A DNA stretch of 64,000 nucleotides from positions 1 to 64,000 of the forward strand of contig CAYUPI010000014.1 of the NCBI GenBank assembly GCA_964446585.1, read 5' to 3'. A program made the translations under genes and the position numbers. This DNA is from CAYUPI01 sp964446585. Its GTDB lineage: Bacteria; Verrucomicrobiota; Verrucomicrobiia; Limisphaerales; UBA8199. Positions 50,970-61,545 of this stretch are shown here, piece by piece (position 1 is the stretch's first letter; each line of letters begins with the position of its first letter). The notes beneath the pieces were generated by a model. That model did no database searches and had not been told where the DNA came from. It worked only from the letters and a program-made list of their open reading frames with translations.

Positions 50970-51936
50970 GATAAAACGACCGCCATTGCAGTGGGCGACT
51001 ATCCTGCAATGTCAGTGTTGTGCCGTTTCCGTCAGTAGTAGCGGACACGGCTGCCCAGGATTTAAGATCGACAGCACTTTCCAGCGTGTAAACCCAATTG
51101 GTGCGGCTCGTGAACGTGACCTGCCATTGATTGCCGTTCAGCCGGCCAACGAGATTTTGCACCGGCGGCGGGGGCACGCTCAGCAAGATGTTATCCACGA
51201 TTCCATGCGCCAGTAGCGATCCGCCGTAACGCGGGTCCTGGCCGGCGTCGCTGTAGCTCTCAAGCGCAAACGCGCCGACGCGGAAATCGGTGAAGCAAGG
51301 GCAATTCGTGACGCTATGGATTGCGCCGATGGAAGTTCCGTTGGTTGTCACCATCGTGGCCAGAGTCTGGTTGCTCACGGTGTAACTCATCGTCACGTGC
51401 ATCGTCGGGCCCACGGGCAATTCCATGATCGTGTAATCGTCCGAGCCGTTGTAATTGAGCGAACTGTTGGTGGACCAGAAGCTCGGCCAAACCGTCGCGG
51501 AGATATTGCCGGCTTCTGGGAAGTAGTCGAACTCGGCCAGGTTCGGCGAACTCGAACCATTGCCGCGAAAGAAGTTGGTACTCGTGGCATCCACCAGATT
51601 TAAGAAACCGAATGCCAGCTCAAACGTGGAGGGCTTTGTGACACCGGCTGCGACGTCTGTTAGTCGCAGATCGAGCGCCAGGCTGAAATCATCCGCCCGG
51701 GCGAGAAGCGTGCCCAGCGGAAGATAATAATAACTGTTGGTCCGCGATGAATCCCACGTCACGCTCAGATTGTGGTTCGCCGAATTCCACATAAATAACG
51801 TTGCGTCGCCAAACACCGCCCAGCCGCGAGTTCGTGGATCCGTCGTGAAGTCCTCTGTGATCAGCGCAGCGTTCGTGCTCACCCACGCTCCAAGTAAGAG
51901 CGTGGTGAGCAGGGAAACAATCCTGATCGTCAGCAT
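50947..51936 (-). CDS. Secreted beta-rich protein with verrucomicrobial C-terminal domain, B12-riboswitch operon gene 2
   Basis: 329 aa from the ATG at 51936 (MLTIRIVSLL); an ATG 12 nt upstream is equally placed. Signal peptide about 1-23. A large jelly-roll-like region (LITEDFTTDPRTRGWAVFGD...FRVGAFALESYSD) resembles lectin/glucanase-type sugar-binding folds. The C-terminal about 70 residues (WQVTFTSRTNWVYTLESAVD...WRSFYRVRAERP) are the short W...FYR domain common on verrucomicrobial exported proteins. It starts 39 nt after gene 1 and overlaps gene 3. Ligand unknown. Confidence 0.75.
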   Translation of the reverse strand: MLTIRIVSLLTTLLLGAWVSTNAALITEDFTTDPRTRGWAVFGDATLFMWNSANHNLSVTWDSSRTNSYYYLPLGTLLARADDFSLALDLRLTDVAAGVTKPSTFELAFGFLNLVDATSTNFFRGNGSSSPNLAEFDYFPEAGNISATVWPSFWSTNSSLNYNGSDDYTIMELPVGPTMHVTMSYTVSNQTLATMVTTNGTSIGAIHSVTNCPCFTDFRVGAFALESYSDAGQDPRYGGSLLAHGIVDNILLSVPPPPVQNLVGRLNGNQWQVTFTSRTNWVYTLESAVDLKSWAAVSATTDGNGTTLTLQDSRPLQWRSFYRVRAERP

Positions 51937-51975
51937 GGGCCTGCCCATAGCAGGAGGCCTTGGCTCTCAGTTAAC

Positions 51976-52749
51976 TTATCGCACGAGTCCGGGCGGCATA
52001 AACACCGCCGCAAAGCCGTCCACCTCGGCCTTCCCGCTTAGCACCTCCACTCGCACATAGCTGATTTCGGGGAGGTTCCCCGGTTTTCCCTCGGCATCCT
52101 GCGCCCAGGAAATGTCGTAGCCCGCTCCTCCGGCCGAGCCGAAGTAGAGGGCGCGAATCGCTTCGAGCGTCAAACCGGCAAAATCGGTTCGCGTCAGAGT
52201 GGGATCGGCCGGCGTGAAGAAATTCCCGCCGCCATCCGTGGGCAATAAATTGTCAACCGTAGGCGCCAGCGTCGCGCTAAGTTCGTAAAAAGTGACCCCG
52301 TCGCGGCTGACCGAAACTCGGCTCACCCCGTAATTGTTGCCGAAAAGCGAGCCATCAGTGGCCGGCGTTCCAATCCAGTCAAACGTAACCGGATCGAAAG
52401 CATTGGTGATGATGAAACCCGAGTTTCCAAAGATGATGAAATCGATACCGAATCGGTTGTGGGGATGATTAAGCACCGGGCGGCTGAACTTGACCGTGAG
52501 CGAGCCGCCAGCGCCGATGGACACCAATTGGCTCGGCAAATAAGGTGGATCGAACGGATCGACCGGCCCGCCGAACGTCCCAGGTGTGACGCGAGATGGT
52601 TCCCCCAACGCGGAAGTTGCATTCGTGTAACCCGGACTGAACCCGACGCCTGGGGAGTAGGAAACAACCTCCGCGGCATACTGGGCGTGGGAGGTGAGTG
52701 GAATTAAGATGCCAGCCAAAGCCAGCACGGACAGTCTAACAATGAACAT
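51976..52749 (-). CDS. Secreted protein directly under a cobalamin riboswitch, operon gene 1
   Basis: 257 aa from the ATG at 52749; a longer frame upstream has no leader-like start and would run through the attenuator. Signal peptide about 1-22 (LIPLTSHAQ). The mature protein is beta-rich: VVSYSPGVGFSPGYTNATSA, SLTVKFSRPVLNHPHNRFGI, DFIIFGNSGF, SWAQDAEGKPG and a final EVDGFAAVF. I recognise the shape as a cell-surface protein often seen in Planctomycetota/Verrucomicrobiota, without an assigned function. It has no lipobox and no PEP-CTERM anchor. The riboswitch lies about 310 nt upstream with a terminator between. A role in B12 capture is inferred only from this control. Confidence 0.8.
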   Translation of the reverse strand: MFIVRLSVLALAGILIPLTSHAQYAAEVVSYSPGVGFSPGYTNATSALGEPSRVTPGTFGGPVDPFDPPYLPSQLVSIGAGGSLTVKFSRPVLNHPHNRFGIDFIIFGNSGFIITNAFDPVTFDWIGTPATDGSLFGNNYGVSRVSVSRDGVTFYELSATLAPTVDNLLPTDGGGNFFTPADPTLTRTDFAGLTLEAIRALYFGSAGGAGYDISWAQDAEGKPGNLPEISYVRVEVLSGKAEVDGFAAVFMPPGLVR

Positions 52750-52889
52750 ACGCTGATCTTTCTCTTGTGCCCCGATACATATCGGGCACGGGTTAACCAT
52801 TGAGAGACCAGCGCGGAGCCTGTTGGGCGCAGAAGGGAGGAGCGAGCGCGAGCGATTTCGCGCAGCAAGTCCGTTACTTCGCCTCGAAA

Positions 52890-52930
52890 CAAAAAAGCCT
52901 TCAGACCCCCGCAAATCGGAGAATGAAGGC
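52890..52930 (-). terminator. Intrinsic terminator of the cobalamin riboswitch expression platform
   Basis: On the reverse strand GCCTTCA (52930-52924) pairs with TGAAGGC (52903-52897) and is followed by TTTTTTG. It lies between the aptamer and the first gene, suggesting control by premature termination when cobalamin is bound. Confidence 0.8.
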
Positions 52931-53056
52931 ATTCAGCGAATCCCATTGCGCACTCACGCAAAGGGCTGGCCTCATCCTTCTCTTTGACGGAGAAGTTGGC
53001 CGCGAACAATTCCGACAGCACATCGCGCGCTGCCCGACGTCCACGACCGGGACGAG

Positions 53057-53208
53057 CACAGCCAAACCGGTATCCTGACTTCGGGCCTGAGACCTCGCTC
53101 CCGCCTTCCCGATCCCGCCTGCGGGGTCAGTGGCTCTGGGAGTTTGTAGCCCGTTACAGTGGCGCAACCGTCCCCGATTCTCACGGGGTTCCCGGACGCC
53201 TGGCTGTG
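53057..53208 (-). promoter_or_regulatory. Cobalamin (adenosylcobalamin-type) riboswitch
   Basis: On the reverse strand the aptamer opens and closes with P1 arms CACAGCC/GGCTGTG. The conserved core is clear: GGGAACCCCGTGAGAATCGG, GCGCCACTGTAAC, AGCCACTGACC, the GGGAAGGCGGGAGC region and GAAGTCAGGATACCGG. This is the B12-box class that normally represses cobalamin synthesis or uptake genes when the vitamin is abundant. Here it precedes, through an intrinsic terminator, two secreted proteins and a pseudopilin. No btuB, cbi or B12-independent isoenzyme gene is present. Confidence 0.97.
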
Positions 53209-53455
53209 GTGATGATGGACCACCTGTCCATCGCTTTTCAAAGAACAACAAACTCATACGCCTAAAACTTCTCGTTGCCAAGCGAAAACTGGCGACTAGC
53301 CGAACCATGACCCCTAGCTTGACTCGATGCGACCCTAGAGTCAGCATGAGCGAAGGATGAGCCGGCAAGCCGCTTTGACTCAGAAAAATGCCTCCGGTTG
53401 GCTCCGAGGCGGGAAGCAGTTTTCCGGTCATGTTTAGTGCGAGTGGAGGTCCATT

Positions 53456-53941
53456 ATGAGAAATCTATCATGGCGGTTGATCTTCATGGCGGTGTTCGCC
53501 TGGGTGGGATTGTTCGGTGGAACGAGAGTCGCGTGGGCCGCCGAGGAGGAGCGTCGTGGACTCGGGGAACGGCTCGAGAACATGGAGCGGCGAATCGAGG
53601 AACTGGCCCAACGCCAGGAACAGATGATGCACCGGCTTGGTGGGGTGCCCGAACACCAGCGGCCGATGACACAGCCCGGCCCGGAGGGTTTTCGGCACCC
53701 AATGCCGCCTGTCGAGCCACGGGGCGCGGTCGTGGCCAAAGTTGCACAGGATGTGGGCGGGCTGGTGAAGCTGGCCATCCTAGTAGGCATAGTTTTCAAT
53801 ATCCTCCTGGCAATCTGGATCTACATGGACATTCGCAAACGTGGCGAAGGGTCGGGGATTTTTGTTGCCTTGTCGCTTCTGGCGGGCATACCTGCCGCCC
53901 TCATTTACGCGCTCGTGCGGCTCGGCGATAAGAAGACGTAG
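53456..53941 (+). CDS. Hypothetical exported membrane protein with coiled coil
   Basis: 161 aa. GGAGG lies 6 nt before the ATG. Signal peptide about 1-28 (AWVGLFGGTRVAWAAEE). A charged coiled-coil segment (about 30-62, LGERLENMERRIEELAQRQE) is followed by a Pro-rich spacer. Two transmembrane helices follow (about 100-124 and 134-153), with a short DIRKRGEGS loop between. It looks like an envelope protein with an N-terminal periplasmic oligomerisation part. No family is recognised. It diverges from the riboswitch operon. Confidence 0.68.
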   Translation: MRNLSWRLIFMAVFAWVGLFGGTRVAWAAEEERRGLGERLENMERRIEELAQRQEQMMHRLGGVPEHQRPMTQPGPEGFRHPMPPVEPRGAVVAKVAQDVGGLVKLAILVGIVFNILLAIWIYMDIRKRGEGSGIFVALSLLAGIPAALIYALVRLGDKKT

Positions 53942-53982
53942 GCACGGTTGACGAGTCCAGGTCGTTTGTTCACTGCACGGCC

Positions 53983-54093
53983 GGAGTGCGCCCGTCCCCG
54001 GGCGCAGCAACTGCCGACCAAGCGATCGCATTGATGTGTCCGGGACGGCTCGACGTTTTTCTAAATCGCTGCGCCCGGGGACGGGCGCGCTCC
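53983..54093. repeat. Intergenic inverted repeat, family C (26-bp arms, 1 mismatch)
   Basis: Arms at 53983-54008 and 54068-54093 are reverse complements with one mismatch over 26 nt (core GCGCCCGTCCCCGGGCGC, itself nearly palindromic). They enclose 59 nt. The size and symmetry resemble a small non-autonomous transposable element. It ends 8 nt before the permease start codon and so forms that gene's leader. Confidence 0.8.
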
Positions 54094-54101
54094 TGACACC
54101 A

Positions 54102-55382
54102 ATGCCGCCGCAACGTCAACTCGGTTTCGTAAGCGCCCTGGCGCTGGTCGTTGCCAGCATGATCGGCTCGGGCGTATTCAGCACGAGTGGCTTTCTGCTG
54201 GCTGATCTTCACAGTCCCGTCCGCGTTCTGGTCGCCTGGCTGGTCGGCGGAGTGTTGTCCATGCTCGGGGCGTTGTGCTACGGGGCTTTGGCACGGCGTT
54301 TTCCGGAATCTGGTGGCGAGTATTTGTTCCTGGCGAAGACACTCCATCCAGCCGCCGGTTATCTGGCGGGCTGGGTGTCCCTGCTGGTGGGATTTTCTGC
54401 GCCGCTGGCGGCGGTAGCGTTGGCCTGCGGCGAATATGCCAAGCCATGGCTGTCTTTTTGCCGACCCACGGTTACTGGCTCGTGCCTGCTGGTGGTGTTT
54501 GCCGCTGTTCACGCGGCCCACGTGCGGCACGGCGTCTGGGTGCAGAACTTGGCCGTACTAATCAAATTGCTGTTGATCGCCTTGCTCCTGGGCTACGCCG
54601 CCGAGCGTCTTCGGCCGCCCTCGGCCTCACCTAGTGACGCCTGGTCGCCCGCGAACTTCGCCGTGGCTCTGGTCTGGATCTCCTTCAGTTATTCGGGCTG
54701 GAACGCGGCGGCCTATATCGGCAGCGAAGTGCTTGAGCCGAAGCGGAACTTGCCGCGGGCGATGCTCTTGGGCGCTGTGCTGGTGACGGCAGTCTATCTG
54801 GGGCTGAATGCCGTATTCGTTTACGCGGCGCCGCTTGACCAACTGGCCGGCAAGCTGGAGGTTGGCCGCATCGCCGCCGAGGCACTCGGTGGTCACGCGC
54901 TGGCCAATGTTGTTACCGCGTTGATCATCCTGGCATTGGCAACGAGCCTCTCCTCAATGATGATGGCTGGGCCGCGTGTCTATGCGCGCATGGCCGACGA
55001 CGGTTGCCTGCCGCGATGGTTTCGTTTTCAGGCGCACGGTCCGCCGCGCCGCGCCATCTTGTGCCAATGCGCGCTGGCACTGGTGATGCTCTGGACCTCG
55101 ACTTTCCAGGGCCTGCTGACCTACATCGGTTTCACGCTCGGGCTCTGCACTGCGGCCGCAGTGGTGGGTTTGATTCGCTTGCGGCTGCGCGATGGCCGGC
55201 AACTGCCAGTGCCCGGCTGGCCCTGGGTGCCGACGGTGTTCGTGCTCGCCGTGACTGCGATCACATGTTTGACCATGGCTCGCAGGCCGGGCGAAAGCGC
55301 GGTTGGCCTGGCGACGCTGCTGCTTGGCTGGATTGCGTGGCATTTCGGCCCTGGAAAACGCGCCCGGTCAGGGTTATGGTAG
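54102..55382 (+). CDS. APC-family amino-acid permease
   Basis: 426 aa from the ATG at 54102; a longer in-frame start would lie inside the inverted repeat. Twelve hydrophobic segments are seen. TM1 carries LVVASMIGSGVFSTSGFL, the unwound substrate-binding glycine motif of the APC superfamily. TM6 has WISFSYSGWNAAAYIGSEV, and the loop after TM8 has SSMMMAGPRVYARMADDG, typical of amino-acid transporters. Substrate not predictable. It is the first gene of a run with the isoaspartate methyltransferase (4 nt gap) and the BCAM0308-like gene. Confidence 0.9.
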   Translation: MPPQRQLGFVSALALVVASMIGSGVFSTSGFLLADLHSPVRVLVAWLVGGVLSMLGALCYGALARRFPESGGEYLFLAKTLHPAAGYLAGWVSLLVGFSAPLAAVALACGEYAKPWLSFCRPTVTGSCLLVVFAAVHAAHVRHGVWVQNLAVLIKLLLIALLLGYAAERLRPPSASPSDAWSPANFAVALVWISFSYSGWNAAAYIGSEVLEPKRNLPRAMLLGAVLVTAVYLGLNAVFVYAAPLDQLAGKLEVGRIAAEALGGHALANVVTALIILALATSLSSMMMAGPRVYARMADDGCLPRWFRFQAHGPPRRAILCQCALALVMLWTSTFQGLLTYIGFTLGLCTAAAVVGLIRLRLRDGRQLPVPGWPWVPTVFVLAVTAITCLTMARRPGESAVGLATLLLGWIAWHFGPGKRARSGLW

Positions 55383-55386
55383 CGGT

Positions 55387-56241
55387 ATGAGGAAAGCGGC
55401 ACTTTTGATGGCCGTGGACCTGGTTGCCTTTACCGCTTGCGAGAACCTTCCACCTTTTCTCGCCTTCGCAGCAGAGGATTCCTTCGCCCTCGCGCGCCAG
55501 CGCATGGTGACCGAACAGCTCGCTGGACCGGGACGTGACCTCACCAACGCGCGGGTGCTGGCGGCGATGGGAAAAGTGCCGCGCCATGAGTTCGTGCCCG
55601 AAGGCCTGCGTTCGGCGGCTTATCAGGACCGTCCGCTGCCAATCGGCCATGACCAAACGATTTCCCAGCCTTACATCGTTGCCTTCATGACCGAGCGACT
55701 CGAGCCGAAACCAACAGACCGCGTACTGGAAATCGGTACCGGCTCCGGTTATCAGGCGGCGGTGCTCGCGGAGCTTGTGGCCGAAGTGAACACGATCGAG
55801 ATCATCGAGCCGCTGGCCAAAAGCGCGGAAGCCACTCTCAAACGGCTGGGCTATAAGAACGTGCGCGTCCGGGCCGGAGACGGCTATCAGGGCTGGCCCG
55901 AAGCAGCTCCCTTTGACGGGATCATCGTCACGTGCGCCCCGGACCACGTCCCGCAACCGTTGGCGGCGCAACTCAAAGAGGGCGGACGAATGATCATCCC
56001 GGTGGGCGAGTGGTACGATCAAAAGCTGTATTTGCTTCGAAAAAAGGGTGACCAGTTGGAGCAGAAGGCGGTGTTGCCGGTGCGCTTCGTGCCTATGACA
56101 CGAAAGCGGCGCCCAGTGTTGGGCCGGAATTCGCCAACCTCTCCCGGCCAGGATGGGTTGCGGATGGCATCGTGCGCGGGTGCCGACAGATGCCGTAATC
56201 CAGGAATGCGCGCCGAATGGTTCGGCGCCGGGCACAGGTGA
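55387..56241 (+). CDS. pcm: Protein-L-isoaspartate O-methyltransferase, exported form
   Basis: 284 aa from the ATG at 55387. The N-terminal about 29 residues are hydrophobic with a Cys (VAFTACENLPPFLAFAAED) and probably a signal sequence, so repair of isoaspartate would take place in the periplasm. The PCMT pattern is clear: ALARQRMVTEQL, VPRHEFVPEGLRSAAYQDRP, the Thr/Ser substrate loop DQTISQPYIVAFM, SAM motif VLEIGTGSGYQAAVLAEL and GGRMIIPVGEW. After the usual end near RFVPM a tail of about 38 basic, low-complexity residues is present and has no recognised domain. It begins 4 nt after the permease gene. Confidence 0.9.
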   Translation: MRKAALLMAVDLVAFTACENLPPFLAFAAEDSFALARQRMVTEQLAGPGRDLTNARVLAAMGKVPRHEFVPEGLRSAAYQDRPLPIGHDQTISQPYIVAFMTERLEPKPTDRVLEIGTGSGYQAAVLAELVAEVNTIEIIEPLAKSAEATLKRLGYKNVRVRAGDGYQGWPEAAPFDGIIVTCAPDHVPQPLAAQLKEGGRMIIPVGEWYDQKLYLLRKKGDQLEQKAVLPVRFVPMTRKRRPVLGRNSPTSPGQDGLRMASCAGADRCRNPGMRAEWFGAGHR

Positions 56242-56242
56242 T

Positions 56243-56746
56243 ATGAACACACATACATTCACGGTTGCTCCCTCGAGAAGGGACCGGCTCGTACGCGAGC
56301 ACAGTCACGACCCCTATAAAACAAAAAGCAAATTCCCCGAGCCAACGGTGTGTCCGAGTTGCAACGCCGTCTATCGGGAGGGACGTTGGCAGTGGGCAAA
56401 TTCGTGGCCGGCGGACTCAAAACAGGCCCTCTGCCAGGCTTGCCAGCGAATCAAGGACGGTTACCCGGCGGGCGTGGTCACACTTCGTGGAAGTTTTGTT
56501 ATGCGCCACAAAGCGGAAATCCTCAACCTGGCACGCAACCTGGAAGCCTTAGAAAAAATGCAGCATCCGCTGCATCGCCTCATGAAGACTGAAGAGCTGC
56601 CCGACTCGATTGTCCTTAGTACGACGGACATTCACCTGCCGCGGCGGATCGGCGACGCGCTGCAGCATGCTTACAAAGGCGTCCTGGAGCTTGGGTACGG
56701 TCAGGAGAGTTGCTTCGTCCGTGTGAACTGGACGCGCGACGAGTGA
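56243..56746 (+). CDS. BCAM0308-family zinc-ribbon protein
   Basis: 167 aa. The start lies 1 nt after the methyltransferase stop. PTVCPSCNAVYREGRWQW and ALCQACQRIKDGYPAG give two CxxC pairs of a zinc ribbon. The rest (LRGSFVMRHKAEILNLARNL, IVLSTTDIHLPRRIGDALQH, VRVNW) matches the BCAM0308/NMD3-like family. The eukaryotic NMD3 relation suggests ribosome or RNA contact, but the bacterial role is unknown. Co-transcribed with the permease and methyltransferase. Confidence 0.8.
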   Translation: MNTHTFTVAPSRRDRLVREHSHDPYKTKSKFPEPTVCPSCNAVYREGRWQWANSWPADSKQALCQACQRIKDGYPAGVVTLRGSFVMRHKAEILNLARNLEALEKMQHPLHRLMKTEELPDSIVLSTTDIHLPRRIGDALQHAYKGVLELGYGQESCFVRVNWTRDE

Positions 56747-56808
56747 GCTGTACACAACGGAGCGCGTAATTTTGAATTGGCCCAATCTTTGAGACATATC
56801 GGGATGAC

Positions 56809-59307
56809 ATGAATGCAGGACCTTCCAAGGGAAAAGGCGGTGTTCTCTTCGCGGCGCTCATGCCGCACGCCCCAATCCTGATTCCTGAGGTCGGTCATGA
56901 AAGACTCCAATCGGCGGCGGCGACGGTGGCCGGGATGAAGGTTGCCGCTGCCCGGTTGACTTCGAGACAGCCTCAAGCGCTCGTTGTCATTTCTCCGCAT
57001 TCGCCGCGAAGGCCCGGCGCTTTTGGTTTCTGGAGCGGTGGCCGATTGCGCGGGAGCTTTGCCCAATTCGGAGCCGCGGACACTGTGGTCGATCTGCCCA
57101 ATGACCTGCGCTTGAGGGCGGAGCTGATCGTTGAGGCGCGACGAATGGGTTTGCAAACGTGGGACATCCCAGACCAGCCTCTCGATCACGGGTCCCTTGT
57201 CCCACTCTGGTATCTGGCGCAGGCCGGATGGAGCGGACCGACCGTGGTCCTGAGCCTGAACTACCCTGGTGAAGGGAGATTCATCGAACTTGGAGTCGCA
57301 CTGGCTAGCGCAGCCGCCCGGCTCGAACAGCGCATTGCCGTCCTTTCTAGCGGTGATATGAGCCACCGTCTGACACCCACTGCGCCGGCCGGCTATGAGC
57401 CGCGCGCCCGCGAGTTCGACGACAAGTTTATTGCTTCGTTGCGTCGCGGCGCAAACGGGGACCTGAAATCATTTGACCCGGAACTTCAGGAGCTTGCCGG
57501 GGAAGATGTCCTGAATTCGACCCTCGTCGGGTTGGCGGCGGTGGACTGGCAAGCAACGGGGCACGAGGTCTTGAGTTACGAAGGGCCGTTCGGCGTCGGT
57601 TACGGTGTCGCAATTCTTTTCGATTCAGCCTTCGCCGACACGCAGCTCGCCGAGACGTCGCAGGAGAAGCGATGGCATCAAGAGTGGGGCGAAGCTCTGC
57701 CGCAGGTCGCTCGCGAGACCTTGAAAGCAGCGCTGTTCGAAACTGCGGAGCACTTGCCGGTCGAAGCTCAGAATTGTCTGGTGGTGAAGCGGGGCGTCTT
57801 CGTCACGATTCTTGCCCCAGGCGGCGAGCTGCGAGGTTGCGTTGGCACCCTTTATCCGAAGCACGGCAACCTGGTGGAAGAAACTCGTCATGCGGCCCGC
57901 TCCGCCGCGTTCAGCGATCGCCGATTTGCACCGGTCACAGGCGATGAGCTCTCCCGCCTGCGCCTGGAAGTGAGCGTCATCGAGCCGCCAGAAGACGTGG
58001 CCTCAGAAGACCAGCTCGATCCCGAACGCTATGGGGTCGTGGTCACGGCTGCTGATGGGCGGGAAGGTTGTCTGCTGCCGGGTTTGCCGGAGGTTCGCAC
58101 CGTCGAGCAGCAGGTGGATTGCGCCCGGCGCAAGGGCGGCATCCAGCGCTGGGAGCAGGTGCGACTGCAGCGCTTCCACGCAGCAAAGTTTCGAGAAGGT
58201 GAGAGCGCTCTGCCAGGAGCAGTTATGGAGCAGCCTTGCAACGATTCCAATTACGAAGCCGACTGGTGGGTGACGCTGCCGGATGGGCGCGTCGAGTGCC
58301 AGCTTTGTCCGCGCGAGTGCAAGCTGCACGAAGGACAGCGCGGGTTTTGTTTTGTGCGCCAGCGCCTGAACCACCGCCTCGTGCTCACCACCTATGGACG
58401 CAGCAGCGGCTTTTGCATCGATCCGATGGAGAAAAAACCGCTCAACCACTTTTATCCCGGTTCCAGCGTGCTGTCCTTCGGCACGGCGGGCTGCAATCTG
58501 GGCTGCAAGTTCTGCCAGAACTGGAGTATCAGCAAAGCCAGAGAGTTCGACCGCCTGACGGATGTTGCCTCCCCGGAAACGATCGCCAGGGCCGCGCGGA
58601 AGCTCGGCTGCAGAGCTGTCGCCTTTACTTATAATGACCCGGTCATCTTCGCCGAATACGCCATTGATGTCGCGCTGGCCTGTCACGCCGTCGGCATCCA
58701 AACTGTCGCGGTCACCGCCGGTTACATGAACCCCAAACCGCGCGCGGAATTCTACCAATACATGGACGCGGCGAACGTTGACCTGAAAGGCTTCACGGAA
58801 AACTTTTATCGCAAGCTTTCCCTCGGCGCGCTCGCGCCGGTGCTCGACACCCTCGAATACCTCCATCGGGAAACCAATGTCTGGCTGGAGGTGACCTCGC
58901 TGTTGATTCCCGGCGAGAACGACGATGAAGGGCAGCTCAACTGGGCGGCGAACTGGTTCGCCGAACATCTCGGGCCGGACGTGCCCTGGCATTTCACCGC
59001 ATTTCATCCGGATTTTAAAATGCTCGATAAGCCGCCGACTCCACTAACAACGTTGCAGAAGGCGCGCGCCATCGCGCTCTCCAAAGGACTCCGCTACGTT
59101 TATACCGGCAATGTGCGCAATCCCGACGGAAGCAGCACCCGTTGCCCTCAATGCCAGAGAGTGCTCGTTGAGCGGGACGGATATCAGGTTGGCACCTGGA
59201 ATCTCAGGGACGGCCATTGCCGGTTCTGCGGTGGCCCGATCCCTGGGAGATTCAACGATCGGCCCGGAACCTGGGACGCGCGACGTGTGCTCGTGCGCAT
59301 GAGCTGA
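56809..59307 (+). CDS. Memo-AMMECR1-radical SAM triple fusion (AmmeMemoRadiSam system in one chain)
   Basis: 832 aa with three domains in series. Residues about 12-275 are Memo-like, with His20 (LMPHAPIL), His64 (ISPHSPR), His128 (DHGSLVPLW) and His186 (SSGDMSH). Residues about 295-465 are AMMECR1, with the family motif LRGCVGTLYP at 341-350. Residues about 484-832 are a radical SAM enzyme with CNLGCKFC (Cys562, 566, 569). It is preceded by a Cys cluster (CQLC, REC, FC, 497-514) and ends with a zinc-ribbon (CPQC...CRFC). In many genomes these are three separate genes of the AmmeMemoRadiSam group. The fusion implies the three act on one substrate. The chemistry is unknown. Confidence 0.93.
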   Translation: MNAGPSKGKGGVLFAALMPHAPILIPEVGHERLQSAAATVAGMKVAAARLTSRQPQALVVISPHSPRRPGAFGFWSGGRLRGSFAQFGAADTVVDLPNDLRLRAELIVEARRMGLQTWDIPDQPLDHGSLVPLWYLAQAGWSGPTVVLSLNYPGEGRFIELGVALASAAARLEQRIAVLSSGDMSHRLTPTAPAGYEPRAREFDDKFIASLRRGANGDLKSFDPELQELAGEDVLNSTLVGLAAVDWQATGHEVLSYEGPFGVGYGVAILFDSAFADTQLAETSQEKRWHQEWGEALPQVARETLKAALFETAEHLPVEAQNCLVVKRGVFVTILAPGGELRGCVGTLYPKHGNLVEETRHAARSAAFSDRRFAPVTGDELSRLRLEVSVIEPPEDVASEDQLDPERYGVVVTAADGREGCLLPGLPEVRTVEQQVDCARRKGGIQRWEQVRLQRFHAAKFREGESALPGAVMEQPCNDSNYEADWWVTLPDGRVECQLCPRECKLHEGQRGFCFVRQRLNHRLVLTTYGRSSGFCIDPMEKKPLNHFYPGSSVLSFGTAGCNLGCKFCQNWSISKAREFDRLTDVASPETIARAARKLGCRAVAFTYNDPVIFAEYAIDVALACHAVGIQTVAVTAGYMNPKPRAEFYQYMDAANVDLKGFTENFYRKLSLGALAPVLDTLEYLHRETNVWLEVTSLLIPGENDDEGQLNWAANWFAEHLGPDVPWHFTAFHPDFKMLDKPPTPLTTLQKARAIALSKGLRYVYTGNVRNPDGSSTRCPQCQRVLVERDGYQVGTWNLRDGHCRFCGGPIPGRFNDRPGTWDARRVLVRMS

Positions 59308-59373
59308 ATATCGGCCGCGGCACGTGCCGAGTGGCTGGACTGAGACCATCTCGCGTGTCAAGATGGCGGACCT

Positions 59374-61531
<2,158 letters not shown>

Positions 61532-61545
<14 letters not shown>

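Noticed and set aside
58003..59007. 334-codon open frame antisense to the radical SAM part of the triple fusion
   Set aside because: Entirely overlaps a motif-confirmed gene; composition is that of a shadow frame.
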